Source: Zarea fungicola
Taxonomy: Eukaryota; Ascomycota; Sordariomycetes; Hypocreales; Cordycipitaceae
Length of the DNA stretch: 64,000 nucleotides
Assembly (NCBI GenBank): GCA_900169235.1
Contig: FWCC01000238.1
Span: 124,001-188,000, forward strand
Direction of reading: 5' to 3'
Both the position numbers and the translations under genes were made by a program. Shown in pieces: positions 35,012 through 45,776 of the stretch; position 1 is the first letter of the stretch; each line of letters opens with the position of its first letter. Below the pieces are notes generated by a model that saw only the letters and a list, made by a program, of their open reading frames with translations, was not told the DNA's origin and ran no database searches.

Positions 35012-35981
35012 GGTGAGCCAAAAAAAAAAAAAAAAGTCTTTGCTAAATAGGGTTTGGGGAGACGATGAGCGGTGGAGATGATGTTGCTTTTGCAGGTGTT
35101 AATAATTTGGAGGGGCACAGCCAATTTTAGGAGGGGGGGTTGTCGCAAGGTGGGGTACTTCTTTTGGTGGTTTTATCAGAGTCACACGGTAGATCCTCGG
35201 CCATGTCAACAATGCCTCATTTATAATAAAGTGATTACCTTGATTAATGTGCTGGACATAGATTTGGTTTAATATAAAGTAAATAAAACGTATACAAGAC
35301 AGAGGATGGGGAAAGAAAACTTGCTGTGGTCGACCGTGCTGACTCAATGTGCCGAAGTCGGTCTGTGTGACTGAGATTGCCGTATGCAGGATGAGTCGCT
35401 TTCGTCAATTGTTTCGAGGATAGAGAGACAGTGACTCTATCATGCGCTAGGTTGGAATCAAATTATTTGTCAGACTTAAAATTGCGTTTTTCACATCAAA
35501 GACTCATATGTGCATATTAGTGGTTCGAGGTCGCCGTAGTCATCTACGATTCAGGGCCTCAAACTGCTGAGTAGTCTGATGTCAACATCCGGGTCGCTTA
35601 ATTTTCATATGTGTCACCTTGATACGAGTACACCTAATTGTCACAAAAAGTGCCGCTTTCTCCATTGCGTACTCATAACGACGTGGTACTTTCGACTCAG
35701 GCTCTCGAAGGAAGCGCATCCATAACGCGAGATGTAATAGTATATACATAGCTAAGCCTCCTCAAAGATTCTCCCTATATTTAGTAATTGCGAAGGAGAA
35801 GGCTGCAAATTGAAGCCAGCCTCCGGGAGAACAACACGGACAAGAATGGCTCTGTAAAGAAGGAGAGTCGACATGGAAAATAAATTCAATTAAGCAATAA
35901 TGCTACAAATTGGGTATCATAAAGCGCCAAAAGCTATAAAAAATACGGTCCACAGCCTCTTTCATGTTTCCGTCGCCGTGT
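35012..35981. other. Promoter side of ths1 and 3' flank of vps71
   Basis: 970 bases containing the A16 tract just before the ths1 ATG and otherwise AT-rich sequence. No gene-like frame or RNA was recognised. Confidence 0.35.
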
Positions 35982-36903
35982 CTAAATTCCATACCGTGTT
36001 AGGCACTCCTCACGATGCGTCTCCAGACACTCCAGCGCACACACCCTCGTCCCGCACTTCAGGCACCGCACGCGACCCCAGTACCCGCACACTTCACAAA
36101 ACACACGCGACGGGTACGTCTCGTTCCAATTACCCCTCGCCTCGCCATAGCTCAGTGCAGGCGCCGCCAACAGCCGGCGCATCTCGGCGTCGATCGGCAG
36201 CGGGGGTACGCGGCTCATGAGTAGAGGGTCTGTGTCGCCCGCGTGAGGCGCTGTCGGCACGCGGTAGGGTTGTGCGAGAAGCTTCGAGGGTCTTGTGTTG
36301 TCGTCTGGATCGTGGAAGGCGTCGGGCATGGTTACATCACCCTGCTGTGGTGTGCTGATTGAGGCATCTTTACGCGCAGCCGCACCGCCAGATCGTTTGC
36401 TGGCACCGGCTGCTGCAGTGGTAGCGTTGGATTCCATCAGGGCTTGCAAGGCCAGAAAATCGTCAAGGTAGTTGGAAAACGTCTTTTGCGACTGAAAAAC
36501 TTTGCGAACATTTGCGGTGTGCTTTCCCTGTGCTGTTTGTTGATAACTCGGTTAGCTTTTGCAGTGTTTACATCGTAAATATTCTCATTTTCTTCTTTTC
36601 ACACTCGAGAGACAGCGTGATTTTGAACATACTTCGTCCACTCTCGCCCGGCAACGGAATCGAGGCATCTCGTCCTCCATCCCGATCAAGCGCTTCGAGC
36701 TCTTTCCGAGCCTTATTTTCCTGCCGCGCCGTGAGATCGCTGAGAGTGAGGCCACCGCCAGGAGCGTTCCTCGCACGCTTGCGATTCGTTGTCGTTGCAG
36801 ACACGGCCGCGCCGGTGTTGAGTCTGTTGTCAGGGACATATGCCCAGCCTGGAGCCGAAGTCGTCTTGGCCCCGGCAAGCTCAATAACCCCAAAATCATT
36901 CAT
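35982..36903 (-). CDS. vps71: HIT-type zinc-finger protein, SWR1 chromatin complex subunit (Vps71/Swc6, ZNHIT1)
   Basis: 273-residue nuclear protein. Exons are 36903-36633 and 36532-35982; the 100-nt intron (GTATGT, GCTAAC branch, CAG) joins in phase 1 to give SGR-TQGKHTANVRKVFQSQKTFSNYLDDF, the segment that in this family precedes the linker. The C-terminal ~37 residues form the HIT finger with the cysteine/histidine pattern FCEVCGYWGRVRC, then CGTRVCALEC, then THREEC, and end at the usual position right after it. The N-terminal half has a basic patch (NRKRARNAP) and a helical E/K/R-rich stretch. In yeast this subunit, with Arp6, helps SWR1 exchange H2A for H2A.Z. The gene is divergent from a small membrane-protein gene, 356 bases apart, and its exon 1 is overlapped by a meaningless open frame on the other strand. 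Confidence 0.92.
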
Positions 36904-37259
36904 TTTCTCTCTGTATTCTCCCCTTATACATTTGCATAGTTTTTCTTCTTCTTATCTTGTGTATATGTCAAAAGTCGTAGCTTCTGTCGCGTGCGTGGAA
37001 GTGGAGTTTGTTGAAAGGTACGAAAAGCAACTGTGCGCCACAGAGTCCCAGTTGGAGATGCCGTTGCAGTGGGGAGCTTCAGTCCAATCAGGTGCTGCCT
37101 CCGCCAAACTCGCCCCAAAACCTATCCAGCTGTCCCTTGCCGAACCATCATTCCCGCTGAGAGCTTCTTTCGCCACCCGCGTTCAACCCATCCCCCAGCT
37201 TCGATTCACAGCCCTGCAAAGCCCATTACATTCTCTTCTCAACACCACCGAAACGAAAT
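36904..37259. promoter_or_regulatory. Compact bidirectional promoter
   Basis: These 356 bases separate the ATGs of vps71 (minus) and the small mitochondrial protein gene (plus). T-rich sequence near 36905-36965 and C/A-rich sequence near 37200-37255 would form the two leaders. No consensus element was recognised with confidence. Confidence 0.45.
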
Positions 37260-37701
37260 ATGCTCACCACCGCATCGAGAGTCCTAACGAGTCGCGCTGC
37301 CCTGACGGGCCGTGGCTTCTGCACCACAGCGCACCGGATGGCGGACACTCCTCTGATCGCCAAAAGGCCCATGGGTGCATTCCGCGGAGGGTACGAAGCT
37401 AACACAAACCTCAGATATTTGTATATATTCCGTTGTTCTGACCCTTTCTAGTCTCTTTGGTTTCCTTCTGGGATGTGTCACAGCCGGCACCGGCGCCTAC
37501 ACGTACCTTGCGCAAGAGTACAAGACCTCAAACGATATGCTGACTGAAGATATCTACGTATGTCTATATTTAACCCGAGTTCATGCCTGCGCTGCTTCTA
37601 TCTGTACTGACTTTGAGAGGTAGACACTGCAAGCCTCCGTTACACGATTGACCAACTACGTTAAGCATATTGAGCAATTAGCACAGGAGAATAAGAAATA
37701 A
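37260..37701 (+). CDS. Small predicted mitochondrial membrane protein, unknown function
   Basis: 104 residues from three exons: 37260-37390, 37452-37557 and 37624-37701. Both introns have good signals (GTACGA..TTCTAG; GTATGT..GGTAG) and keep the frame. The N-terminus (MLTTASRVLTSRAALTGRGF) is a typical mitochondrial presequence with arginines, hydroxylated residues and no acidic ones. A single membrane segment follows (GGLFGFLLGCVTAGTGAYTYL), then an amphipathic helical tail (SNDMLTEDIYTLQASVTRLTNYVKHIEQL) likely to form a coiled coil. I recognise the arrangement from conserved hypothetical fungal proteins but know no function. By topology it resembles small inner-membrane assembly or scaffold proteins, which is inference only. 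The middle exon would be missed by simple ORF finding. Confidence 0.78.
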
Positions 37702-37987
37702 AGCGTCGTGCATGGGAAACTGGATGACGCAGCACAAATCGGATCAGCCAACCAGCTCAAAAAAGACAAATCAACCAGTCAGATATCATGATCGCAATAC
37801 ACATCTGTATAAAACCCGAAACTACAATTCAAAAGAAATTTTGGTATGGATTACATGATCTATTTCGATCCTAAATGTCCTTGCCTCGCAGAAACCACAA
37901 AATCATTGGCGCTGTTTTGCTGCCATAACTAGTTAAAAAAAAACCGTCGTAAACATTCCCATTTTATAATTGACAAATACATGACGT

Positions 37988-39587
37988 TTACAGCTCGTCG
38001 TGATCACCCTCGGCCTCCTCCTTGGCCTCCTCCTTTGCCTCAGGCTCGGCCTCCTTCTCCTCCGAGGCAGCAGGGGCAGCCTCCTCAGTAGCCTCTTCCT
38101 CAGGGATGACAACCTCGGCCTTGTACTTGCCGTTCTCCTTAATGAAGGCGGCGAGATCCTGAACAGTGCGGGCTCCATTGTAGGTAACAGGATTCTTCTT
38201 GTCACCGGCAGGGAACAGCTTAATGGTAGGGAAGCCAGAGATCTCGTCAGGGACATCGTTGAGAGTGGCATCAACCTTGGCGATGGTGACCTTGTCCTTG
38301 AACTCACTCTCCTTGAAAGCGTTGCCGAGCTGGTCGTACTTGGGGGCGAGAGCCTTGCAGTGACCGCACCAGGGGGCGTAGAACTCAACGAGAACGTCCT
38401 TGGTGTCGTCGAGGACGATGTCGTCGTAGTTCTTGGCGACGACGACGGTGACGGGGCCGTCCTGGGACTCGGGAATGGGCTCAGACTTGATGCTGGGCTC
38501 GATCTTGCCAGTGGTGTAGTCTTCGACGAACTTGCCAATGGCCTTCTCGGTAATCTCCTTCTCCTGGTCAAAGGGGAACTTCTTGTTGCCCGCAATGTCC
38601 TGGATGGCAAAGGCAGGGAACTTGTCAGTCTTGAGGTTCAAGTTGCCAGCGTGGGCACCGAAAGCCTTGGCATCAATGGTACCAAAGTTGACCTTGCCCT
38701 TGAACTTCTCAGCGACAGCCTTGAGGGTCTTGGTGAGATCCGTGCGCTCCTCCTCAGTCTCGGCGAAGATGTAGGCCAAGGGGAGGCCAGCACTCATGTA
38801 GTCACCGTACGTCTCGGGGCCAATCTCGCCAATGAGAGGAGTGGCAGAGACCTTGGCGAACTCTGTGATAGACTCAGCGTCAAACTTGCCATCGAAGATG
38901 TTCTTGCCCTCATCGAAGCTCTTGTAGACAACGACAGCGGGGGCCTTGACACCATCAGCCTCAGCCAGAGTGGCGTCAGCAACGGAACCAAAGAGGTAGT
39001 TGTTGCGGTGCTCATCAGCAACGGCCTTGAAGACCTCGGCAGAGGCCTTGTCATCAGCATCAATATAGGCAATGACTACGACCTTGTCAGATGTCTTGAA
39101 CTCCTCCACGGTATCCTTGTCGAGGGTAGAGACGGCGGGCAGGGACTGCTTGACCATGTAGGAGGTGATGGCAGCAGCCTTGCGCTGGCCACCGTAAGGG
39201 CTAACATTATCAGGGCCACGGAAGACCTTGAGGGTAGGGTATCCCTCAACACCGTGAGTCTGGCAAAGTTCAGCCTCCTCGGTGCAGTCAATCTTGGCAA
39301 GCTTGATGTTCTTCTCCTTCAGAGTGGTGGCAGCCTCCTCATACTCGGGGGCGAGGGCCTTGCAGTGGCCGCACCAGGGAGCAAAGACTGCGTTTAGACG
39401 GTTAGCAAAATTCAGGACAACTGTCAGATTTCAGGTGAGCCTTACACTCGGCGAGGACCAAGTCATTGGCGTTGACGAAGTCATCAAAGGTCTTGCCGGT
39501 GAGCTGGTGGACATCGGACTCGTCGGCAGCAGACACCAGGCTGGCGAAGGCGGCGAAGAGGCCGAGGCAAATGCGCTTGTGCTGCAT
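37988..39587 (-). CDS. pdi1: Protein disulfide isomerase
   Basis: 513-residue ER lumen oxidoreductase that forms and reshuffles disulfides in secretory proteins. Exons are 39587-39446 and 39387-37988; the 58-nt intron splits the codon for the first F of FFAPWCGHC. It has a signal peptide (residues 1-20, MQHKRICLGLFAAFASLVSA), an a domain with the active site C53-GH-C56, b and b' domains, an a' domain with the second WCGHC (C388/C391), and an acidic, E/A-rich tail ending GDHDEL, the ER retention signal. The codon set is strongly biased to C-ending codons, as expected of a highly expressed gene. That bias also creates a 465-codon open frame on the opposite strand, which is an artefact. A CAGCGTG element, the core of the yeast unfolded-protein response element, lies at 39755-39761, about 170 bases upstream. 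Confidence 0.96.
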
Positions 39588-39754
39588 CTTGTGTATGTGT
39601 ATGTGTAATTTGGTTTTTAAAGGGGGGGGGTATAATGAGAAGAGATCAAAAGTACAAAATTGGGCGACACTGAACTGACTTCCAGATGTTGCGTGGCAAG
39701 GAAAGAATGAAAAGATGCCTTGAATCTTGGGGATGGTTGATGGTAATGTATGGC

Positions 39755-39761
39755 CAGCGTG
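39755..39761. promoter_or_regulatory. UPRE-like CAGCGTG core upstream of pdi1
   Basis: The heptamer matches the core recognised by Hac1 in yeast UPR promoters and lies about 170 bases from the pdi1 ATG. A heptamer arises easily by chance, so this is a suggestion only. Confidence 0.3.
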
Positions 39762-40206
39762 GGGAGGTTGGCAGTGTGGAGAAAGCAGTAGAGGCGTCAA
39801 TTGAACAAGTGTCCCTTTCCCATCGGGGCGAGCAGGGACCAGGGCATGCTGTGCAGCCAAGAGCTACACTTGGAGAAGCACCAGCCACGGGAGCCACCCT
39901 GCTGCGGGTTTCCCACTCCAATGTGCCTGGCTGCGGGCATATTTACTACCTACTGGAGGAGGTGGCGGCCTGGACTGCGCTCTACCATGCACTTAAGCAA
40001 GTCCCTTGCGGGGGCCGCTAGTTGGAGGGGGGGTTACAGGGTTCGCCACCAACCATTACCGCCGGACAGGTACCTGCCTTGCTGGCCAATCGTGCAGCTT
40101 CCGTGCCATATCCCAAGTATACACACCACACTCGCCCATACCATTCGCCTCCACTGACAAATCCAGGGCTGACACCGTTTATATAGGTACATATGTACAT
40201 AAGCCT

Positions 40207-40270
40207 CTGAATATCTGAATATCTGAATGTGTATTTTTTGTGCTTTTGTGTGTATGTGTGTATGTGTGTG
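40207..40270. repeat. CTGAATAT tandem copies followed by a TG/TGTA tract
   Basis: Two full and one partial copy of CTGAATAT (40207-40228) are followed, after a short spacer, by repeats of TGTG/TATG up to about 40270. These are low-complexity, slippage-type repeats. Confidence 0.7.
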
Positions 40271-41111
40271 CTAAGAGTACAGTATCATTTCGTATTTTCC
40301 CGGCAACATTTATGAAACAAAGCGAGAAACAGGTTGGCTAGCGTTACCGTCGATAGAGAAATACATACTCCGTAGATAGCCTGGTATATTACAAAGCTGC
40401 GTTTGACATGCCATGCACACCTCAATGCAGTTTTCGGAGCTACATATTCAGCTCGGGTTCTATACCTGCAAAAGGTACCAATTGCTTCCAACTGCATGAG
40501 CAAAGCCTATATATGTGGCTAGTATGCACCGCCGCCAACACGCCTTGTTCGTGGCCAGTGGGTCTCGGATGCGGGAGCCTTGAGATATAGGTGGCCACAA
40601 CGAACACCGTGACTGTGACTCTCGTTCAACGGAGTTTGTCTCAGCACTGTAGACTCGAGCCTGCATGTTCGATGTAATGTGCATTCTAGCTAGACCTAGC
40701 TTTGAATAGTCAGTAAATATTGAAGCTCAAACTTTTTTGCACAGCCGAATGCTTGCAACCGGCGAGACGAGAGATTGTATGCTCGGCTTTACAATCCAGA
40801 CATGGTGTCCTTTCAGTTACACGTTTGTAATCATATAATACGCCATGTTGAGATTACAACGCCTCACCGAGAAATCGGGGTCCGCCACAGTTAAAAATAA
40901 ATTAGAATAAGCAGAACGTCATATTATCATAATCCGTTTATACTCTCCTTCACCGCGTCTCGTTATTTTTCGCCGTAATACACTCCATATTTCACTGCCC
41001 AAGTGACCTTCAAGACATTCTAGACGCCATGGAGACGAAGAAAAAAAATGAAACCGACCCATAGGGCGTGCCCATCCCCTGTAGACGATTGTATTCACAC
41101 GGATTATCGAA

Positions 41112-42410
41112 TTAGAATTTGGCTCTGGTAGAAGGTCCTGCTCGGTGATATTGGTTTGGCCACCTGGCCTTGACCTTGAGCTCGTGGGCCGCCCGCAGAA
41201 CCCACTCTGGTTCTCGGAGGAACTGACGTCCAATCAGCGTGAAATCAGCCACCGCCTCAGGGCCGTCTTGCACCAGGTCGTGGGCCGTCTGGCTGTCTGT
41301 AATAAGACCAACAGTGCCGATCAGCAGGGTCGATCTGCCTGCCTTGATGGCATTACGGACCTGGCGTGCGATGTCTGACTGATAGGTCTTGCTGCCGGCA
41401 GGAAACTTCTGCCTCTCATTGTTGCCACCGCTGCTGATATCAAGAACATCTACCCCAAGGCCGGGCAGCTCCTTAGCCAAGCGAATAGTGCTCTCAACAT
41501 CCCAGGATGGCTCTCCGGTATACTCCACCCACTCAGTTCCAGAGACGCGCAACCACAGTGGCATATCCGCGGGAATCACGCCACGGATAGCAATAATCAC
41601 TTCGCGCAGGAATCTTGTGCGGTTCTCATAACTACCACCATAGTTATCGGTACGTTTCTAATAACCAGTTTAGTACAATTACATCCGCACACTAGGGAGG
41701 AGGACCATAAGACTTACATTGCTCAAGGGAGACAGGAAATTGTTCAGCAAGTAGCCGTGGGCAGCGTGGATCTCAATGGTATCAAAGCCAGCCTTGACGG
41801 CACGTTTGGCAGAGTCGGCAAAGGCCTGCACCAGACCTTTAATCTCACCAACGGTCAACTCCTTTGGCGCAGCGTGGTCAGCAGCGAAGGGGATGGCGCT
41901 AGGGGCCACCACATCGTCCGGCCACCCGTTGGCACTGGCATCTGCCATGGTTTTGTTGGTACTGCTACCGATCCACGGAGCCAGGGTACTCGCCTTGCGG
42001 CCCGCATGGGCCAGCTGAATACCGATCTTGGCATTTTGGCTATGAGCGAAGTCGACGATGCGCTTCAATGGCTCAACCTGTGAGTCCTTCCACAGGCCAG
42101 AGTCCTCAGGGCTGATGCGACCGCGGGCTTCAACCGCAGTTGCCTCGACAAAGATTAGGCCCGTTCCATGCAGAGCCAATTGGCCCAGATGCACAAGGTG
42201 GTAGTCAGACAGGTGGCCATCATGAGCGCTGTACTGGCACATTGGCGAGACAACTATGCGATTCTGCTGCTGCAACGCGCGGACCTTGATCGGCTGGAAT
42301 AGGGTTGGTGCGGCCGCATGGTCAACTGCTGAGCCAATCGGAGGTTCCTGTGCCGGAGTATAGTAAGGAACGCCGGCGGCGGCCTTGTTCATGCGGCTGT
42401 AAGGCGTCAT
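41112..42410 (-). CDS. NADH:flavin oxidoreductase, old yellow enzyme (YqjM-like class)
   Basis: 412-residue FMN-dependent ene-reductase that reduces activated C=C bonds with NAD(P)H; the natural substrate is unknown. Exons are 42410-41718 and 41657-41112, with a 60-nt intron in phase 0 (GTAAGT..TTATTAG). Family signatures in order are NRIVVSPMCQYSA (class-specific C), DYHLVHLGQLALHGTGLIFVEATAV, IGIQLAHAGRKAS, FDTIEIHAAHGYLLNNFLSPLSN joined to KRTDNYGGSYENRTRF, LDISSGGNN, and FTLIGRQFLREPEW. The HAAH pair supplies the substrate-binding histidines. The start is the ATG at 42410; an in-frame GTG and coding-like residues lie upstream, and a second ATG lies at 42392. No targeting signal is evident. 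Enzymes of this type occur both as stress-response proteins and in secondary metabolism; no cluster is seen here. Confidence 0.92.
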
Positions 42411-43343
42411 GGCTGTTATTGTGCTGTGATGAAGAGAGCGGGTAATAGAATTCAGGCAGGTAGAGTTGATTATCAACGGTTGCGCCAACAGAGAGCAGCC
42501 GTCACGAGACACGCCGAATCAAACGAATGCAGAGGAAATATGATGTAGTTGGCTGCCAGAGATGTATTCGAATCATGGACTGCAGAGCATCCCACGGCTT
42601 TATGCTTTGGCGTCCACGGCATTCGGCGATAAGGGGCACGATTTACTTTGATGGAGCGATGGCGTGGTCGCGCCAATGGATGTCCATCACCGCTCGCCTT
42701 GGAACGCTGATTGGTTCGGAAATAACATGGACATATATGTCTTTAAATCTGGTAAAGCTTAATAATGCAGATTGAGGAAGAGAAAAAGTTGCAATTTTCA
42801 ATCGGAACTGACTAATGCAATGAAATTTTAGCCGTACCTGGACGGAATCAGTGTATTTATCAGCAGCGGGGTTGTAACTAGCCAAGATTAAAAAAATTAG
42901 CTCAAGGATGTGTCGCACGACGCCAAGAGACAAGCAGTTCCTTAAAATCGGAAGAAGAAAAGGTGCTTATTCTGATGGGTGGTCATTGTACGCCATCATT
43001 GATGTAGGTTAATGTAGGGCCAATTGTCTGTGACTGTTTGGTGGCTAGTTGACTGGGAGTTATGTGTGCTGATAGCTAAGTGCCTTGATAGTAAATAATA
43101 CCAGTGCAGTAAGTGTAGCTCATATGCAGGCGCGGAAGGTGGAACGCTCCATGCATGATGCATGATGCATGATACAGCACCTCAACAAACATTTTGTAAT
43201 CCAAACCGCAAATATACATTGAAGCTGCCTGTCGGCATACTCCCTAACATAACAAAACTGCCACTTGGGCTGGACCGTCTGGCCGTCTATCGTCTAAGTT
43301 TATTCTAGATATAGTCTACATGTTTCTTTTTCAAGATCTTTGC
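42411..43343. other. Promoter of the flavoprotein gene and 3' flank of ccp1
   Basis: 930 bases. A heptanucleotide tandem repeat, GCATGAT x3, lies at 43153-43173. No coding potential was recognised. Confidence 0.4.
43153..43173. repeat. (GCATGAT)3 minisatellite
   Basis: Three perfect tandem copies of the 7-base unit in intergenic DNA downstream of ccp1. Confidence 0.8.
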
Positions 43344-44522
43344 CTATTTGCTCTCATCCCAGGTGGGTTTCATGGTCCATCGCTGGCTCTCAGAACCAGC
43401 AGCAAAAGGGACACCAAGCTCAAACAGGCGGAGGACAACGGCGGAAAAGTCCTTGAAGAACTCGTCGTTGCTCTTGGCATAGCGCTCGACGTGCGGGAGG
43501 AAACCCTTGTCCTGAACCAGAGCCATATCGGTGGGCAGCATCATCAGGCTCTTGGTACTCTTGTCCTCATACTGTGTTCCCGTGTTAGCATCATTTGACT
43601 TGAGCGCAGACGTGTTTTCACATACCTGCTTAGGGCCATCCCACTGCTTCCACTGCCACTTCTGTTCGAGCAGCAGAGTGAAGAAGTCGTTGGTTAGAAC
43701 GGTAGGGGAGAAAGTCCAGGGCCCATCGAAGCCGGAGCGGTCGCGGTGGCAGCGACCGAGGGCGTGGGCACCAGAGAGAGCGACAATCTCCTGATCATTG
43801 AAACCCATTCGGTAGAAGATGTTGCGGAGATGGTCGGATCCCTGGGTTGCGTCGGGAAGGCGGCCGTCAGGAGTGCAAGCAGCGATATCACCGTCGGTAC
43901 GGCCGGGGCGGTAGGGAACAATTGGGCCCTGCATCTCCTGGATGGCACAAACACCACCAAGAATCCAGAGGTCAGAATAGGTGATCCAAGGAAACTTGGC
44001 TAATAAGTAACAGTTAGCATGCGTCATCGACTTAATTCTCTTCGAGCAACACGTACCCTTGACGGGCTCGAGGAAGTTACGAGCAGCAATTAGGCCAGCG
44101 TTGGCACCGTGCTCAGACTCAGGCTTGAAACGCATGGTGGCGCCATTGCTACCACCAGTGCCAGTGTTCTTGTCGTAGGTACCACTGGCGTGCCAGGCAA
44201 GACGCAGTAGAACGGGGCCGAAGCTGCCATCGTCATAGTCGTCCTTTTCCTCCAGGCGGGACGCAATCTCGTCGTAAACCTTTTGATAGTCGGCCTTGAC
44301 GGGGTTGGCGAGCTTGGCATTGCCGCTGTTGGAGAAGAACCAATATCCCAGGCCGCCAACGACGGCAGCACCACCGGCATAGAGGAGGCTAGACGAAGAA
44401 GACTGCTTGGGAGCCTCGGACGAGTAGAAGCGGCGACCACTGCGGAAAGCCTGACGGGGTGCAGTGGCAACAAAAGTGTTGCGCGCCGCAGCGCGCGCAA
44501 ACTGACGAGAAAACGAAGCCAT
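43344..44522 (-). CDS. ccp1: Cytochrome c peroxidase, mitochondrial
   Basis: 355-residue haem peroxidase of the intermembrane space that reduces hydrogen peroxide with electrons from cytochrome c (yeast Ccp1 is 361). Exons are 44522-44057, 43999-43626 and 43571-43344. Both introns happen to stay open in frame, so they are easily missed; removing them restores [15 protein letters not shown] and [16 protein letters not shown]. The N-terminus has a basic presequence (residues 1-33, many R, no acidic residues) and then a hydrophobic segment ([18 protein letters not shown], 47-64), which gives the bipartite sorting signal known for Ccp1. The distal haem pocket is R107-LAW-H111, the proximal histidine is in [11 protein letters not shown], and the tryptophan that carries the radical in yeast (W191) is matched by FDGPW. 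Confidence 0.96.
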   Translation of the reverse strand: MASFSRQFARAAARNTFVATAPRQAFRSGRRFYSSEAPKQSSSSSLLYAGGAAVVGGLGYWFFSNSGNAKLANPVKADYQKVYDEIASRLEEKDDYDDGSFGPVLLRLAWHASGTYDKNTGTGGSNGATMRFKPESEHGANAGLIAARNFLEPVKGTCCSKRIKSMTHANCYLLAKFPWITYSDLWILGGVCAIQEMQGPIVPYRPGRTDGDIAACTPDGRLPDATQGSDHLRNIFYRMGFNDQEIVALSGAHALGRCHRDRSGFDGPWTFSPTVLTNDFFTLLLEQKWQWKQWDGPKQVCENTSALKSNDANTGTQYEDKSTKSLMMLPTDMALVQDKGFLPHVERYAKSNDEFFKDFSAVVLRLFELGVPFAAGSESQRWTMKPTWDESK

Positions 44523-45776
44523 CTTATGCAATAGTTAGCAAGAAATGCCCAATACAAAGAGAAAACACAATTGGCGAGCGAGGAAAAGCGTAAAACGAAA
44601 GAGGTGCCAGGTAATCCTTTGGGTGTAATGCTGAAGGAGGAGGGAGCGTACAATGATTCGGAGTTCCTTGGAGTCCACGATAATGTGAAAGAAGAGGAAT
44701 CCCAAGCAGCAACAGCCGTGGGGGAGGGTCTCTCAAAAATAGAGAATGTCCTTAAGGGTCCACGCTGGGAAAGTTTCGGCGACGGGCGGCCATGTTTGGA
44801 AGCACGTTGCCATGCCGAGAACCACGCTATCTGACCACACAAATGACAACGGAACTCAACCGCAAGGGGCAGCAAAAAACAGGCAACTGAGGTCCCTTTG
44901 GAAACACACACAATTACAATTGGCGTTGTTTAAGTGGCTCGCGACGGCGGGTCATGGCGGGTCAGTTTTCATGAAGCAAAAAAGTGAGAAAATGGAAAAT
45001 GGGTCGATGTGGAACGCAGACAGCCGACCAGCCATTTTGCTTATCCGTAGCTGTTGGCCCACTCAGAGTCGCAAGGGAGCCAAAGGCATGTTTTTGGCGT
45101 ATGTATTATAAAGTAGCACGTCAATAGAATGGAAAGGAAGCATAGCGTGTGTGGCGACATGAGAATGTCATGTTCTCGGCTGTTGTGGCGAACCCGGCCA
45201 TTTTGCGCTGTGAAGACTATTGGTAGTTGAGGCTCTGTCAAGGTGGCGTTCCGGTTCTCGATGGGCACAGCCGGAATGACGGGCCATCTTAAACGCCTGG
45301 CTAAAAAGGGGAATAAAGAACGAGCCGTGAACAGGACCTGCTCAAATGGCTGAACCGATTCATTGGCCACTCTATGCCTCGTCGAAAGTTGCCCAATTTG
45401 GGTTGGCCGTGAAAAAAAACCCTCCTGATTGTACTCCGTATTATGACCGCTTTTGATACGTCATTTTGAATTATGCTGGCCCCGCCGACCGCCTAGGCAA
45501 GCTTGCTCCTTCACTTTTCTCACATTCTTGTCACCACAATTACGAACTTTCCAAAAACGACGGGGGAATTGACTACTGTTTATAGAAGTTGTTCTTCCTT
45601 CACATTTTAACAAACTACCGAAGTCTATTAATCGCCCACACTGAAACTCATCGAGCAATGGGCTCGATGAGTCAACACCAACACACGGACAGAGAGTAGC
45701 CAACACAATATGACGCGAACAACTATAACAACTACAACTTTTTTTTCCCTCTGGGTTCTGCGATCAACCAAGGTGC
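44523..45776. other. ccp1 promoter and 3' flank of prp39
   Basis: 1.25 kb with a TACTCCGTA element at 45432-45440. Some A-rich purine tracts lie near 44560-44720. No gene was recognised; the small frames here have no family signature. Confidence 0.4.

Larger units (their letters stand above)
39588..41111. other. pdi1 promoter and 3' flank of the flavoprotein gene
   Basis: 1.5 kb. Besides the CAGCGTG element it contains a G9 tract at 39621-39629, an 8-base tandem repeat CTGAATAT at 40207-40228, a TG-rich tract near 40247-40270 and a TACTCCGTA element at 40366-40374. No gene was recognised. Confidence 0.4.

Noticed and set aside
36512..37402. 296-codon frame on the plus strand across vps71 exon 1
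   Set aside because: It overlaps the well-supported vps71 exon and the exon 1 of the small mitochondrial gene in another frame; no motif and no ATG context.
38000..39397. 465-codon open frame on the plus strand, antisense to pdi1
   Set aside because: It is the mirror of pdi1's extreme codon bias (C-ending codons leave no stop in that antisense frame). The protein is a run of L/G/E/D/V without motifs and covers the coding exon almost exactly.
44090..44911. 273-codon minus-strand frame overlapping ccp1 exon 1
   Set aside because: Frame-shifted shadow of the presequence and haem domain of ccp1.
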